The translations under genes and the position numbers were made by a program. Under the pieces are notes generated by a model. That model did not search any database. It had not been told where the DNA came from and was given only the letters and a program-made list of their open reading frames with translations. 64,000 nucleotides of DNA from Dryococelus australis (taxonomy: Eukaryota > Arthropoda > Insecta > Phasmatodea > Phasmatidae), in NCBI GenBank assembly GCA_029891345.1, contig CM056997.1, positions 219,604,172 to 219,668,171 of the forward strand, given 5' to 3'. Shown here piece by piece: positions 25,077 through 37,126 of the stretch. Numbering within the stretch: position 1 is the first letter of the stretch; the number at the start of each line of letters is the position of its first letter.

Positions 25077-26147
25077 TGTTGTTACATGCGAAGTTCTGTT
25101 GTGTGTGATCCATATTTGGAATTTTAAGTGTGTGTCATAGGAGTTTATGTTGTTTGTCATAAATTATACTGCTAGGAAACAGGGCATGTTAGTAAACTAA
25201 CTCTTTATTACTGTATGTGTGATTTGTACTTGACTTCTGCGAAATCGTATTCATTTCTCTTTGTCTTTAATTAGTTTTTAAAATAAATATGTGGTATTCG
25301 AACAGTAATTATTTCATATGTATTTGGAACAATTGCATTATAATGGTCAATTGGTGTAAGTAATTTTAATTGATTTGAGATAAATTATTTCATATTTGTG
25401 GCATGTTAGGTGTTTTTCATTTGCTACTTAGTTTCTCGTGTTCTAAAAAACTATATTTTTTATGCCATGTAAACATTTAATTATTTGTGTTTGGTACTTA
25501 TTTAATATTACCAAAATACTATTCTTCTGTAATGTAAACCAGTTATTTATTAATAATCCTGAAATACACATTTCTGATAATAGACATTTCAAACATGTAG
25601 AGCTCAGTATACAATCAGACACCGGCAAAAGTGGATGTTCCTCCGACACCCCCTCCCCTCGCCTACCACCACAGACTTCTCCTAAACACCAGCCAATGTG
25701 GGTTTGTCTTGGTGCTCTTTCCCACAGTCGCATGCGTTCCATCCACTTGCTCTCCCTCACCAAGTCACAGACCTCCATACACACTATGCCAACGACATTT
25801 AACACACTCCTCCCCAAAAATATAAATAAAGCCATTATAAAACAACACATATCTTGCTGCCCCATACCTACCCACCTCAGTCTCCTGCCAGACATTCAAG
25901 CATGAACATCCATACCGCCACTCTCCAAAAATATAACCCATTCAACAAATTACACATACCATTCAAATTAAAAAGAAAATTAAAAAAAAAATCAAAATTG
26001 TCTCAAATTTTCCAAAAACTGATTAAACAATTAATCCAACACATCAAACTATTTAATACGATTCACTTATTAATCTAAATAGAGAGTTAGTTCGCTAATG
26101 CCTTAATTATTACGATGGTCCATCGATCAATCCCAAGTGAATTAGAA
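25065..26147 (-). repeat. Right terminal inverted repeat of Maverick-like element
   Basis: Inverted partner of 18,648-19,775. It holds a 147-codon plus-strand open frame (25,462-25,905) whose first ~50 residues parallel those of the left repeat (for example NVNQLFINNPEIHIS against NVKQLFINNFEIHIS). The conservation may simply be DNA-level. The inner edge abuts the start of the ATPase. Confidence 0.8.
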
Positions 26148-26795
26148 CAGCCATGCTCTTACTACTTCCAGTTTTTCTGTTTGGAGACATGTCTTATGAC
26201 TCAAAAACCTTTTTCGTGCCGAGTCGTCTTCAACTGGGGGGGGGGGGGGCAGGGCACTATCACCTGAAGAGTTAGTAGTCATAGCATTATTTTATTTCGT
26301 TCGTAGTTGGGGTGGTTACGTGTATATTAGTAAATACAAATTCTAAAAATACGTATTTTTCCCAAAAAGGGTGCAATTAAATTATCTTAGCCAGTGTGGT
26401 TTTTCTTTGATCATGTTATGAAGTGTACTTAGAGAAAAAATTGTAAAAAACGCTTTTTTTAAAGCTAGCTTACAAGTGAAAAAGTACGGCCATACCAGCG
26501 TCGTTTAATCTGTGGCCCTTCATCGAGCGTAATATTTTGAGTGTCATTTATTGGCTATTACAACAGTGTTTAATACGATTAACTCGTATTCCGTTTACAT
26601 GTGTCCCATACCTCTTAATATTAAGACATGAATAGAGACCCCCAACATGTCACGTTATAATTCAGTACCAATGTAGACAGCAATGAAGGAGAGTATATGT
26701 TTGTTTCACATGTACGTTTGGACCTCCGCTATTCCCACACGTGCTGCAGGATTTGGAACCAGTAGCTCATGTGTATTTCTATGGCAGCATCATTC
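26148..26795. other. No recognisable feature; G14 tract
   Basis: A run of 14 G lies at 26,236-26,249. Nothing else is recognised. Confidence 0.5.
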
Positions 26796-26805
26796 GGTAT
26801 GGTCA

Positions 26806-26955
26806 GATTAGACAGGAATGCAGTGGAGAGATTTGGGCAGCTCTTAACATCGAGATCTTGATAGTCGATGAGGGTGAAGCGATGTGAGTGTGGAGCAGCG
26901 CCGGAAAGCAAGGGCTGGAGAAAACGGGAGATTCCCGAGAAAACCCATAGACGTG
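26806..26955 (-). repeat. tRNA-derived SINE-like copy c, truncated
   Basis: Carries the family blocks GAGATTTGGGC, GAGGGTGAAGCGATGTGAGT, GAGCAGCGCCGGAAAGCAAG and CCCGAGAAAACCC, but the tRNA-like head present in copies b and e is missing at the right end. Confidence 0.65.
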
Positions 26956-26999
26956 CAGAAGAATTAGTTCTGCATTAGGCGGCAGGCCATGAACAAGTG

Positions 27000-27335
27000 G
27001 CCTGTACTTGAGTATGTAGGGGAGAGTGGAGACTATCTTGGCGCCTTCTTATAACGTGGAATGGCAGGGCTATATCCACCTTCGACCACAACGTGGTCGC
27101 CTGCAGAGTGTCTGGAGTCAGGAGTGGGCTAGGCTAAGAGGTGAGCGTGGCGCCGGCCTGGCGATACTACTCTTGGAGGGCCCCCGGCTGACGACTACCA
27201 GGCGGCACACCCCGTGACAGCTTCAAGAGCCTCTGGTCTTCAGTGATTATGGTGCGTAATGAACTGCTCTGCCCTTGTCTGCCACTAAGCCATCGCCTCA
27301 TGTCGCTCGCACCGGCTCCACTTCCCTCACGTTTG
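27000..27335. other. GC-rich island of unknown origin
   Basis: A ~330-bp stretch with much higher GC than its surroundings, containing GGCGCCGGCCTGGCG and GGAGGGCCCCCGGCTG. It is open for 63 codons on the plus strand (27,026-27,217) with no recognisable domain. It may be part of an LTR or a transposon 5' end. Confidence 0.35.
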
Positions 27336-29086
27336 TTCTACTTACGTTAAGCTGCATTCACGATCACTGTACATTAGCACAGAACATAACAGTACAACAT
27401 TCATACGACCAGACTTCTTCTGGAAAGTTGATTCATAGTTGAATACTGGTAATTTTGTATTTATTTTGCCAGCAATGATATCTTTGTATGAATCCGGCGT
27501 TATTTGGCAGTGTTCTTAATAATGGATCCCCTAACATGTTTTGACAGTGTGAGAACAATAACAGCTATTAAAAAAAATTTGCGCTTTTGCTTTTTCGTCA
27601 AATATTTGCTTTTGTTAAACAAACTTGCAGATAGCCTTTAAAATTTTGTGCTTTTACACTGCCGCCTCTTATTTCCTCCAAATTTATTTCTTGCGACATT
27701 TCGTCGTTTCTGCAGAATATCGGTTCTTCCATTTGAGATACGCAACGTTCTTGAAAATTGTATACACTGCTCTGACTGGCTTTAGACACATTCACCAGCA
27801 CAAGCAATGAAATATAACAAATTACTTTGTTGTGTGTCAGGACCTCTCATTCACACGACCTTGTTATGCACTGTTGTGAACCAGTAGGTTCGAAAACATG
27901 GACGCCATTTCCTATTAGCACGGCTAATATTATGTGGTTATTATCATGCGTTCGATTTTGAACCAGGCTTTAGGAACAAAATGAGATTTATTGTGGGAGA
28001 GTTTGGAGCAAGCAGAGAAGCTTTCCTCGATACGGTGCGTAGTTTCACAGAAGTGACATTTAAGCTGGTGGTAAATTGAGAGATTTGTGTTTAGCTGTAT
28101 TTGTGATATACAGATACTCGCCGCAGCCAAAATCATAAATATCATCTTGTATTCGTAACTTCAAACACGCCCTCCAAAGGCGTTTGAGAGAGCAAATAGT
28201 GAAAATACAACGGTTGTTGACATTGATCATGTATAAGCAAGCTTATTTCATTGGACAAACGTTACACATTTAATTACAAATTAAAGGTAGTTGTTTCCAA
28301 AAAGAACTTTGTACTTTTATCCTTTATTTTAAGGGAACTGGGCAGGAAACACTTAAAATATTAGTTTATATCCATTCGACTATTTTCTTTTTTCGATTCA
28401 GTTGTCATATTCAAAGAAATCACTATGTTAGTCAACATTTTGCTATATCCAGTTTACGAAACAGCATTATGCAACAAGAGAATATAATTAGTTATATTTC
28501 TACTGTAGTGCAAAGCAAGACTTTTATTATTTACGTAGGTTATAAGACAACGCATATCACAATATTTTCCATTATTTTATTGATTTCATGAAAATCGAAA
28601 TTGTCTCATTTACTCACGTACAAAACAGAAAAACCCGGTACACATACGACACCAATGCAGACTCGTTGCGAAAATGTTTAGTTACCAATTTAAAAACATC
28701 GAACTTTCCAATCAGAATAGAATAAACGTTGCAGTGTTGCCAACCGCAGAGATATAGCTTTATTTGTAGGGATTTTTTAAATTATTATTTTGAAATGCTG
28801 TATTTACGAATGGACGGAACGAATTTTCTGGGATAATGTAGGGATATTTCAATATTGATTGTTTTTTTAATGATAAATTATTCCCTTTCAGCACGTGATG
28901 AGATCACAGACCACGAAATATAAGTGAGAAACATATTTGTTTCCCCCAGAACGCTGGCAATGTGCGTAGGTTTACCAGATATCTGATACTGAAAAGGAGG
29001 ACATGTTCCAGTAACTGGCATTGAAAAAAGAGACACTAACCATGAAATGACACAAAGAAGGCAGACACACAATTTTACAATAAATA
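27336..29086. other. No recognisable feature
   Basis: AT-rich DNA with short shadow frames only. Confidence 0.45.
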
Positions 29087-29118
29087 AATATATATACGCA
29101 CACATATACACACACATA

Positions 29119-31628
29119 GGGGAAACTCGGGAAATTTGGCAGTGCGGGTAATTTGGCACTATATTGTATTTATTATATTTCCAACTTACACCGATGTTTC
29201 TGACATGGTTTCTGGTACTGCCAAGAGTGCAGTAACTGGTGTAGAGTATCTGACCGTTTCGCCAGCTACAACTACGATACTCTGTGTATCACTTGTGAAC
29301 TAACACAAGCACATCGTATATTTTTCTCAGTTACATTAACGTAGTGAAGCATGTTGTAAAAGAAGTAATACCTTTTTTGTTTTTAGCGACACGGAGTTTA
29401 ATCAGAGTGTGTTTTGAAGCAGAGAATCTAGGATTTCCGGTCAGTTTTTGATCGTTATGATATGCCTTGTTTGACACGTCCGAGAGCTTAGCTCGCGACG
29501 TAGTTTTCTTAGCATTTGAAAGTAAGGCCCATTGTAGAATTTGGCGGGTTTTCTGTGTACGCCAAGTTGCAGAGCCATATGATCTGTTACATTTTTTTTT
29601 TTACATCTGCTTTGCGATTAGACAGCGTGTTCCATCTATCGGGGAGTTGTGTTACTATTCGAGGTGTTTTTTGTGTGTTGCTGGCATGCCAGGGGAATGA
29701 GGCCAATATTCAGAATATATGCCTGATGACGTACGCTTTGCTGTAGGACGAGTTCTACGAGATGGTTGGTCAGTCTATAAAGCCTCGCAGGAGAATAATG
29801 TGCTTTTCAACACATTAAAGCGTTAGTTGACTTCATCATATGGACCAGATGATGTTGCTATTGCGAAGAAAGGAAGGCATCCTGTGCTTACACCTGTTGA
29901 GGAACAAACATTGGTAGCCTACATGATAAAGATGCAAGAAATTTGATTTGGTTTGTGCACTACGGATGTTAGGCGGCAGGCGTTTGACATAATTAAAAAG
30001 AGTGGTAGAAAAAAATCCTTTTAATGTGGAAGAAGAAGTAGCTGGCTTGGATTGGTGTATTTCATTTAAGGAACGGTATGGTCTAGTGATGAGGCTACCA
30101 GATAACTTGTCAGTTAGCAGAGCTTCTTCAGTTACAAAAGAAACCATTAATGAATTTTACGATGTTCTGGGTGCCACGTTGTAAAAACATGACATGAAGG
30201 ATAAACCAAACCGTATTTGGAACCTGGATGAAAGTGGTTTTACCTTTGTGAACAAAGCAGACGAAATAGTTTCCCCGAAAGGACGGAAATGTGACTACTA
30301 ACAGACGGCAGCAGAGCGTGGCGAGACTCCCACAGTACTTCTTGCTGTGAACACCACAGGACAAAGCTGGTCCATGTTTAACCATATTCAAAGGAAAGAG
30401 ATTGTCCGATGATTTGATACACAATCCCCTGCAAATTCAATGGTGTGTATTTCTCCAAACGGTTGGATAAATTCAGAGATATTTCTTCAGTTCATGAATC
30501 ATTTTGAAGAAAATATTCCTCCAGCAAGACCTGTCATCATAATCCTTGATCCACATTGCAGCCACGTGTCTGTAGAGGTTATGAAGTTCAGAGAAGAGAA
30601 GAATTTGATCTTTCTGACTTTTCCATCACACACTACACACATCCTACAACCACATGATGTGTCCATCTTCAGTCCGACGAAGGCTAAGTGGAAACACTCT
30701 GTTAAGGAGTTCCTGGTCAAGCATGGGAGGAAGCCAACAAGAATTTTTTTTTTTCATCTTTACTGGAGTTTTTCACGAGGCAGCAAATATGAAGAACGTA
30801 ACCAGTGGGTTTAAATACACTGTAATATTTCCTTTCGACAAGAATGCACTTCACGAAGATGTTTTATGTTCCTCAGAACTTCACAGTGCGACAAGATTAC
30901 AAGAAATAAGAGCACAAATTCCACTTCCCCAAAAATTCCACTGGGCCCAACAAAGAAAGAGTGTGGCAAAAAAAATGCGCATTTTCGATACACAACAAGA
31001 TAGCCCTTTGGAGCAGCAGCGCGATAATGCATCCCCTGAGAAGTTTCTAGAATCGGCAGTGATATTCCTTCACTTTAGGCAACTAAAAGCCAAAGAAAAA
31101 GAACAACAATAATACTTGCTATAGCTACCAGGGATTATTTGCCAATGACAAAAATGATGAATCATGGATTCAGTGTGTAAAATGCCGTATGTGGTATCAT
31201 GAAGTCTGTCAAGGCCTTAAGCGGTATCGTCATAATTTTGAATGCCTCGGTTGCATTGCTGATTCAGACAGAAAAATTTAAGGAAACTGTTAGTCAGAGT
31301 TCATTTTTATCACCTGTATTTCGTTATGACTAATATAAGCCATGTGAGATAAGATTACTCTTTTTGTACTATTTTGGTCACACTACTTCCAAATTATCCT
31401 TATATTATTGCCAAATTACACTTATTTTAAATCATTATATACTTATGACATTAGTTAACAAATACTTAAATCATTAAGAGAGATTTAATCTTAATATGAT
31501 ATTATTATGAAAACATGTTATACTAATGATATTTATCATATTCCTTGAATTAACCCTTCGAGGAAAAACAAAAATTAGACGAAAACACTACAAAACAAAT
31601 AAATATTGCAAAATTATCCGAGTTTCCT
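29119..31628 (+). mobile_element. pogo-type DNA transposon, nearly full length
   Basis: The left end GGGGAAACTCGGGAAATTTG (29,119) and the reverse complement of the right end AGGAAACTCGGATAATTTTG (31,628) form TIRs of about 22 bp, each flanked by TA (29,117-29,118 and 31,629-31,630), the Tc1/mariner/pogo target duplication. Further copies of the inner TIR sequence sit inside both ends (GGGTAATTTGGCAC near 29,146 and its complement near 31,409). The interior is one decayed transposase. Both flanks are CA/TA microsatellite, so it inserted into a simple repeat. Confidence 0.8.
29719..31281 (+). pseudogene. pogo-family DDE transposase with C-terminal PHD-like finger
   Basis: An ATG at 29,719 opens a helix-turn-helix start (MPDDVRFAVGRVLRDGWSVY). 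A stop follows at 29,824, then frame changes. A CENP-B-like middle (FKERYGLVMRLPDNLSVSRA) leads to the catalytic core: WNLDESGF (first Asp, about 30,222), IIILDPHCSHVS (second, about 30,540) and ILQPHDVSIFSPTKAKW (third, about 30,640). All three Asp are kept. A late MKNVTSGFKYTVIFPFDKN block follows in another frame. The end (31,117-31,281) holds WIQCVKCRMWYHEVCQ and FECLGCI, a Cys4-His-Cys3-like zinc finger. At least four stops or shifts make it inactive. Confidence 0.8.
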
Positions 31629-31631
31629 TAC

Positions 31632-31647
31632 ATACACACACACACAC

Positions 31648-31721
<74 letters not shown>
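31632..31721. repeat. (CA)n(TA)n microsatellite
   Basis: CA repeats at 31,632-31,648 run into (TA)n at 31,650-31,721. The pogo element's other flank (29,088-29,118) has the same mixture, so this is the target repeat split by the insertion. Confidence 0.9.
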
Positions 31722-31726
<5 letters not shown>

Positions 31727-32605
31727 ATGTCACAGTGTAAAGTGTTGCAAAATCGTATCGAAAAATCGATTCCATATAGTTTTTAAGTAATGCAAAATAT
31801 TTTCTTTGAAACAAGATACAATGTTAAATCATAACACTATGAATATGGAAGTCAATTATATTCAGTTCGTAGGCGCCACAGAATATTTTGCAAGCAAACA
31901 ATATACAAGTTGTCACACTATACATGGTTGTACATAAGCAATGGACTGACAGTCAAAATGTTTCTCTCGCACAGCTCAGGTACACATACATTTCGATTAT
32001 ATTTCTTCTGCGATTCTAATAGTTCTAACAGGTTTCTATTTCTTAGCAAATAATCATGACATTTTGAACAGATTAGGCACTTCCCAACCTAGACACGTAA
32101 ATAAAACAGCCAGGAAAAAAATTGGTTTTTGATAAAGACAAAATATGTATTTAATGCACTTGAAATGTTAGCACACTTACAGAAAGTTCGTTCGCACCGT
32201 TACTTAATATTTAACAACATATAAAAAAACCCACAAAAAAGTAAAACTTCGCTATTCCTCAGTTTTATTGGAAGAGAGGATATTCCAATATTTTGTAAAA
32301 CCCGGCTGGACAGGTTACAAACACAAAAATAAGACAACTTTCTGAAAACGTAACACATTATCATGTTGTGTAGAAACTATATCCACAGAATACTGAAGTG
32401 GGTGCCAGAGTACACAATTGTGTCTTATTGTTATGTGACGTGAGTTTTTATCCTTTTGAATTTTTCTTATGTGCAACTTTATTGACTGTAGGAACTTTAG
32501 TCTGAAAGTAGGAGGAATAATATATTTACATAGGGACATGGCCAAAAAATATTTAGAAACACTGGTCCCAGGCACATGCCGTCGATCTCTCGTATCCACC
32601 GAGAG
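31722..32605. other. No recognisable feature
   Basis: AT-rich, no supported gene. Confidence 0.45.
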
Positions 32606-32611
32606 ACAGTG

Positions 32612-33087
32612 GTGTCACGAACCCTGGAACCGAGTTCGCAAATGTAGTTTGCAACCAGACGTTCTCGGTTCTAACCAGCTGTTAGATGGTTTCTGTTATT
32701 TGTTTGAGTCGAGTACCCGGCTAGTGTTTAAACCTGTCAATGGCGTGTTACAGTCGCAGCCAGGAGGCCTCGTGGTAACAGTCAACGTGCGATGTTTAGA
32801 TGAGGTGTATTTAACAGAGGAGTCAGCAGGAAGTAAAGGAGTCCGGCGGAGTCTGTATAAAAGGCATCTCCCCCCAGACATCACAAGCCTGCACCGACGA
32901 AGGCGCGGTTCCAGGACGACAAGGCTCCGCAGTGCCCAGAACAATCATAGAGCGACTATATTATTCTCAGTGAAGTGCAAACCCACATAGACGTGAGACG
33001 GAGCTTAACTGAAGTCTGTTTTGAGGCCGAGTCAAGTTAGAATCACTGTGCTTTACTTCTGGTGATTGCGGTCAGTATGTTACACTG
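32612..33087 (+). repeat. Candidate solo LTR
   Basis: A ~475-bp stretch richer in GC than its neighbours, starting TGTCACGAAC and ending GTATGTTACA, with a good TATA box (CTGTATAAAAGGC) at 32,857-32,869. The TGT...ACA ends plus an internal promoter fit an LTR. I cannot find a flanking target duplication, and the ends are chosen by eye. Confidence 0.35.
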
Positions 33088-34280
33088 AAGAACGTAGTAC
33101 TGTGTTCAATATACATGCCGCTAGAGTGTTTCAGGTATTGCTTGTAGCTAAGTAAACGTCTTATTTTAATTTTTTTTGATAAATATAAAAGCGAACAGAT
33201 TATCTTGATGTATAATTGAAAGGTGATATAAGTAAATGATAAATGTTTTGGTATCTGCTGTATCTTACTGAGTACGTAAACCACAGTTCCAGTAAGTTAT
33301 TGTATGCCTCTCTTAAGGGGCCCGCTTACATGGGAGAAAAAGCGCACTTCACTGTGTGATATATCCGTGAAAATATCAAAAACCGTTCAGCGTGCGTTCC
33401 CCGATATTTTATATAATAGAGTTCGAAGTCCTCTGTACATCCATCGAGTCCTTTTGTTTTGCTAGTACGGTTTTAAAATATTTTTAAAAATTTGCCATAA
33501 AAGTCAAAAATGCACTTTTTAGCAGCAATTTGCCGCACAATTACGGCATTTATTGTCATGGAACCATTCTGCAGACATACTTTGATGGTTTGCACAACTG
33601 GTGCGAATAAAAAATGGTATTTTACACCATGGAAAAAAAATTCGCATGGTGATTATAAAAGCATGTATTTTCCCTCTCAGTGAGTGCAGTGTGACGCGCT
33701 CATAAGCTTGGAAGACTGGTCGAGAGAGGAATGCGTTTCGTCTCCTCACTCCTGGTACTGTTGCCTTCTCCCTCCATCCTTCATCCCTCTATTCCTTTTC
33801 GAGGAGCTTACACTACAAGTATACGACCTTGGCTCGCAGCTATTCTGGTCCGAAGAGATATCTTCCTGGCCCAGTCTTAACTCTGCAGGCGTGTTATCGT
33901 TTAGGTTCAGCGCGGTACTTTTCCAATATGGACAAACAAGAAGACAAGCGAAGATGAAAGGAAAAACGTATTCGGTTACATGCAGTTAGGAAAATAAATA
34001 TTGGGACCAAAGGAAGAACGAAGTGTTTGATCGATAACAAGTAAGAACAATGCCCATTAAAATAAATAAATAAAATATGATGTCGATAAAAAAATGTGGT
34101 TTTATTTTTTCAGATTGCTGTATTTTCAGATTTTTTTCCCAGCGGAATTGCATCTGAAGATACAAAATTGTTGATTGATTTAAGTATTATATGATGTTCA
34201 CAGCAGGTATATATTTATTTTTAAGTCTTCCTCATATAATATTATTTTTGTATTTCAGTGTTCGCTTCCTTATTCCTTCA
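33088..34280. other. No recognisable feature
   Basis: No supported gene. A moderately GC-rich patch at 33,690-33,960 has short open frames without a known domain. Confidence 0.4.
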
Positions 34281-34283
34281 CAG

Positions 34284-34385
34284 TATGCAGAAATGATGGA
34301 TGTTATTAAGAAGAACACAACAAGTGTAAATGTGTGTGCAGCAGAGACTCGCGATGAAAATGTACCAAACACAGCAGGAGCATGA
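34284..34385 (+). other. Exon-like segment with acceptor site, weak
   Basis: A pyrimidine-rich tract ends TATTCCTTCACAG at 34,283, a good splice acceptor. The next 33 codons (AEMMDVIKKNTTSVNVCAAE...) are open to a TGA at 34,383. The size and position suit a terminal exon, but there is no partner exon or family match. Confidence 0.2.
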
Positions 34386-34790
34386 GTTATTTACTGATGT
34401 TTCTTTTTTACATTGCTTCAGATTTGTTACACTGAACATTTTCATTACAAGTGTTCAAACATATCCGTTATTCGCCACCATTAAAAAATAATGTAACCAG
34501 TATATGTAGCCATACATATGTGGCTCTCTCCCTACCATCGAGAGCATCGTTAACCACCACCACCACATCTATAGGCATCGCTTCCTCATCACAAATCTCT
34601 CTTCAGAATTTTTATCTCATTACCTCGTTAGATCCAGTTCAGTAAAGTGATCACTTGCAGGTGCACGTGTTGCAATTGAATTCTTTTGAAAAGAGATCAT
34701 TTTAATTTCGTTATTATAATTTTGCCGCCCAATTTTGCTGTAAGTTTTATTTGGCGATCTGTGAAGTGGCATCCAATAAAACATTTAGCA
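34386..34790. other. No recognisable feature
   Basis: No supported feature apart from a short (CAC)n-like patch near 34,553. Confidence 0.4.
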
Positions 34791-34794
34791 GCTC

Positions 34795-35040
34795 TTATAA
34801 CGTTATTAGAGTTAAGAGGTTTCGCTGGTATTTGTCTTCTTGCAGTATGTCTTGAGAGCCAATGAGAGTGATATAATGTAATATGGAACGGCACTGGAAG
34901 GCAAGGGCGGGTAAACGGTAAATCCCTTAGAAAACCCGTCGAACAGTGGCATATTCCGGCATGATTTCCACATTCAAAAATCCGGGAGTAACCCCGCTGG
35001 GGATCGTATATAGTTCGCCTTGGTGAGAGGCCAGAGGCGA
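34795..35040 (-). repeat. tRNA-derived SINE-like copy d
   Basis: Family blocks GTCTTGAGAGCCAATGAGAG, GGCAAGGGCGGGTAAACGG and CTTAGAAAACCCGTCGA, then AATCCGGGAGTAACCCCGC with a decayed head at the right. Same order as copy b. Confidence 0.65.
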
Positions 35041-35820
35041 AGTAATAATTCCTGAAATTTGTTAAACCCTACCTTAGATGTTATAATTTTAATGAAAACA
35101 ATGTAAAATTTTAGCTCCAGTCACCCAAACCTTTCCAACTTTGCTTGACGCAATTTGGAAACTCATAAAGCTAGAAGCGACCCCAGGAGTGGATTCTCAG
35201 AAGTGGTAGCAGAGAAACTTTTATTAATTAGGAACTTCTTGCAATTTTGGAGAGAAAAAAATCAGTTATAATTACGTAACTTTTAATTTTAAGTTTTTTT
35301 AAAATGTAAAAAACACATTCTGTGTACATTACTAATTTTTTATGTTTCCAAAATTATACAACCCGGTTTAGGCATTTTTTTCATTGTGTTCAATAAAAGA
35401 TGTATATTTATAGAAAATGCCCAAGAAGGTATACTGAAATAGTAGGCCACATGTGCATAGTCAGTGCTTCGGAGGTTGGCATAACTGAGCTATCAACACT
35501 CATTCCGAAGTAACTGAGAACTAAGCATTCAAAGCAACATAATCTAACACATAACACTACTCCAGTTTTTACACAATAGGAATATTTCAGTTAGTATTGT
35601 CTGTTGTAAGACAGTTTGTGCTAACTTTTATACAATTATCTACAGTTGTAAATTTTGTAAATTCAGCAGCAGACAAAATTTTCTGATTGAAGTGGAGAGG
35701 AACAGATCATGTTTTAATTTCATTTATCACCTGAAAAAGAAGTTATCAACAAGCTAAAGTTTCTGATAACCTTGTCAGATAGTAAAATAGTCAAAAAATT
35801 AATCGTTTTGTGGTCATAAG
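35041..35820. other. No recognisable feature
   Basis: AT-rich, no supported gene. Confidence 0.45.
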
Positions 35821-35821
35821 C

Positions 35822-35970
35822 CATTGCGAGCGAATGTGGCCATGTCGCTGAATACCCACAACTACACAAGCGAAAGGAAACAAAAAAAAATAAAAACAAA
35901 GAAACTAAAGCCAGAATTAGCTTTCGTCAACATATATAGGGCCTATATAAAATATTCATACAATTCCGAA
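35822..35970 (+). repeat. Left arm of inverted-repeat pair
   Basis: Starts CATTGCGAGCGAATGT and carries CCCACAACTACACAAG, GAATTAGCTTTCGTCAACAT and ACAATTCCGA. All recur inverted at 36,330-36,476 about 360 bp away. The left arm has a 22-bp insertion relative to the right before the last block. Confidence 0.75.
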
Positions 35971-36329
35971 AATGGAATATGGTCAAAAATATATATGAAC
36001 ACAAAACAAAAAACAGATACGTAACAAAAGAAAACGATTCTTTTAGCTCAGTGTTCCAAAAACTTGACTTTCTTTTGCAACTGTCGCATCAGTGGAATTG
36101 TCAACAGCAAACAGGCTCGAAAGATAGCGTCCAAAGCACGTAAAGGTCTGTTGAATGAAAGACCTACTATTTTAGTCTGTTGTATCATCGTTGTGTTGTC
36201 TCGGTATTCATCCATTCGAGCCATTTTCGTCTGTTATCTTCATTGCGTGCGTCTGTGCTGTGCTCGTTGTTCTCGTCCAGTTTTCTCGCCATTTTCACAC
36301 ACTTTGTTTTCGTTACTCGTTTTTTCCCC

Positions 36330-36476
36330 CTCGGAATTGTATATATGTTGACGAAAGCTAATTCTAGCTTCAAATGCTTGGTTTTTTTTTTTTTTTTTTT
36401 TGTGCGTCTCGTTTTTTGTTTCCTTTCTCTTGTGTAGTTGTGGGTGTTCAGCGACTTAGCAACATTCGCTCGCAAT
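36330..36476 (-). repeat. Right arm of inverted-repeat pair
   Basis: Inverted partner of 35,822-35,970, with an expanded T-run at 36,381-36,400. Ends CATTCGCTCGCAATG at 36,476. The pair could be two head-to-head copies of one dispersed repeat, or the TIRs of a ~655-bp element. Confidence 0.75.
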
Positions 36477-36673
36477 GATGTATGGCCACCAAAATGATTC
36501 ATTTTCTGATTCATCCACATTGCAAAAATTATTCAAACATCACAGCAAAATAGTAAATGAATAAGCACAATAGAGGAGTCGTAACTTAGATTTTTGAAAT
36601 AGGCCTATATATATAATAGGGAGTTATATTTAGAACCTATTTCAAAGGTGGTAACGAATACCCTCAGTAGATA

Positions 36674-37096
36674 CAGTCTGTTCTCAGTAAAGTGAGCAAA
36701 TTTGAAAGCCCTTCATAAGATCTACTTGTATGCACAATGTGTATTCTGCCATCTAATGTAAAATTAACATTGCCGTGGACTTAATCACTTTATTCATGCA
36801 TCGGTCAGGTAACATTGTGCAATTTTTAGGAACATAAACATTTTGAAAACATATTTGCTAATTCTTACTCTTATATGCATTTAAAAACAAAAAGCAAAAA
36901 AATATTTTAGGTATTCTCAATTTTTTACGTAATACTTCCAATTCAATGTTAAAACATGGAAACTAGTTTCCCTCCGTCATTGCCAATTTTACTGGGTGCA
37001 TGCCTCTCAGTACGGCCGTTAAAAAATATGCAGCAGGGGCAGTGATATTATTCATAGGTTGATTTTGAAAGTGCTCACTTTATTGTGAATAGCCTT
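36674..37096. mobile_element. MITE, family M1, copy A
   Basis: The left end CAGTCTGTTCTCAGTAAAGT and the reverse complement of the right end AAGGCTATTCACAATAAAGT, each then reading GAGC, form TIRs of about 30 bp, flanked by TA on both sides. The TIRs match those of the MITE at 62,960-63,197. There is no coding content. The TA duplication suggests mobilisation by a Tc1/mariner transposase. Confidence 0.65.
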
Positions 37097-37126
37097 TACC
37101 TATGCTGTTCACGCGAACTTCTCAAA

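Noticed and set aside
31526..31786. 86-codon plus-strand frame
   Set aside because: Contains a long Ile-Tyr run from (TA)n; an artefact of simple sequence.
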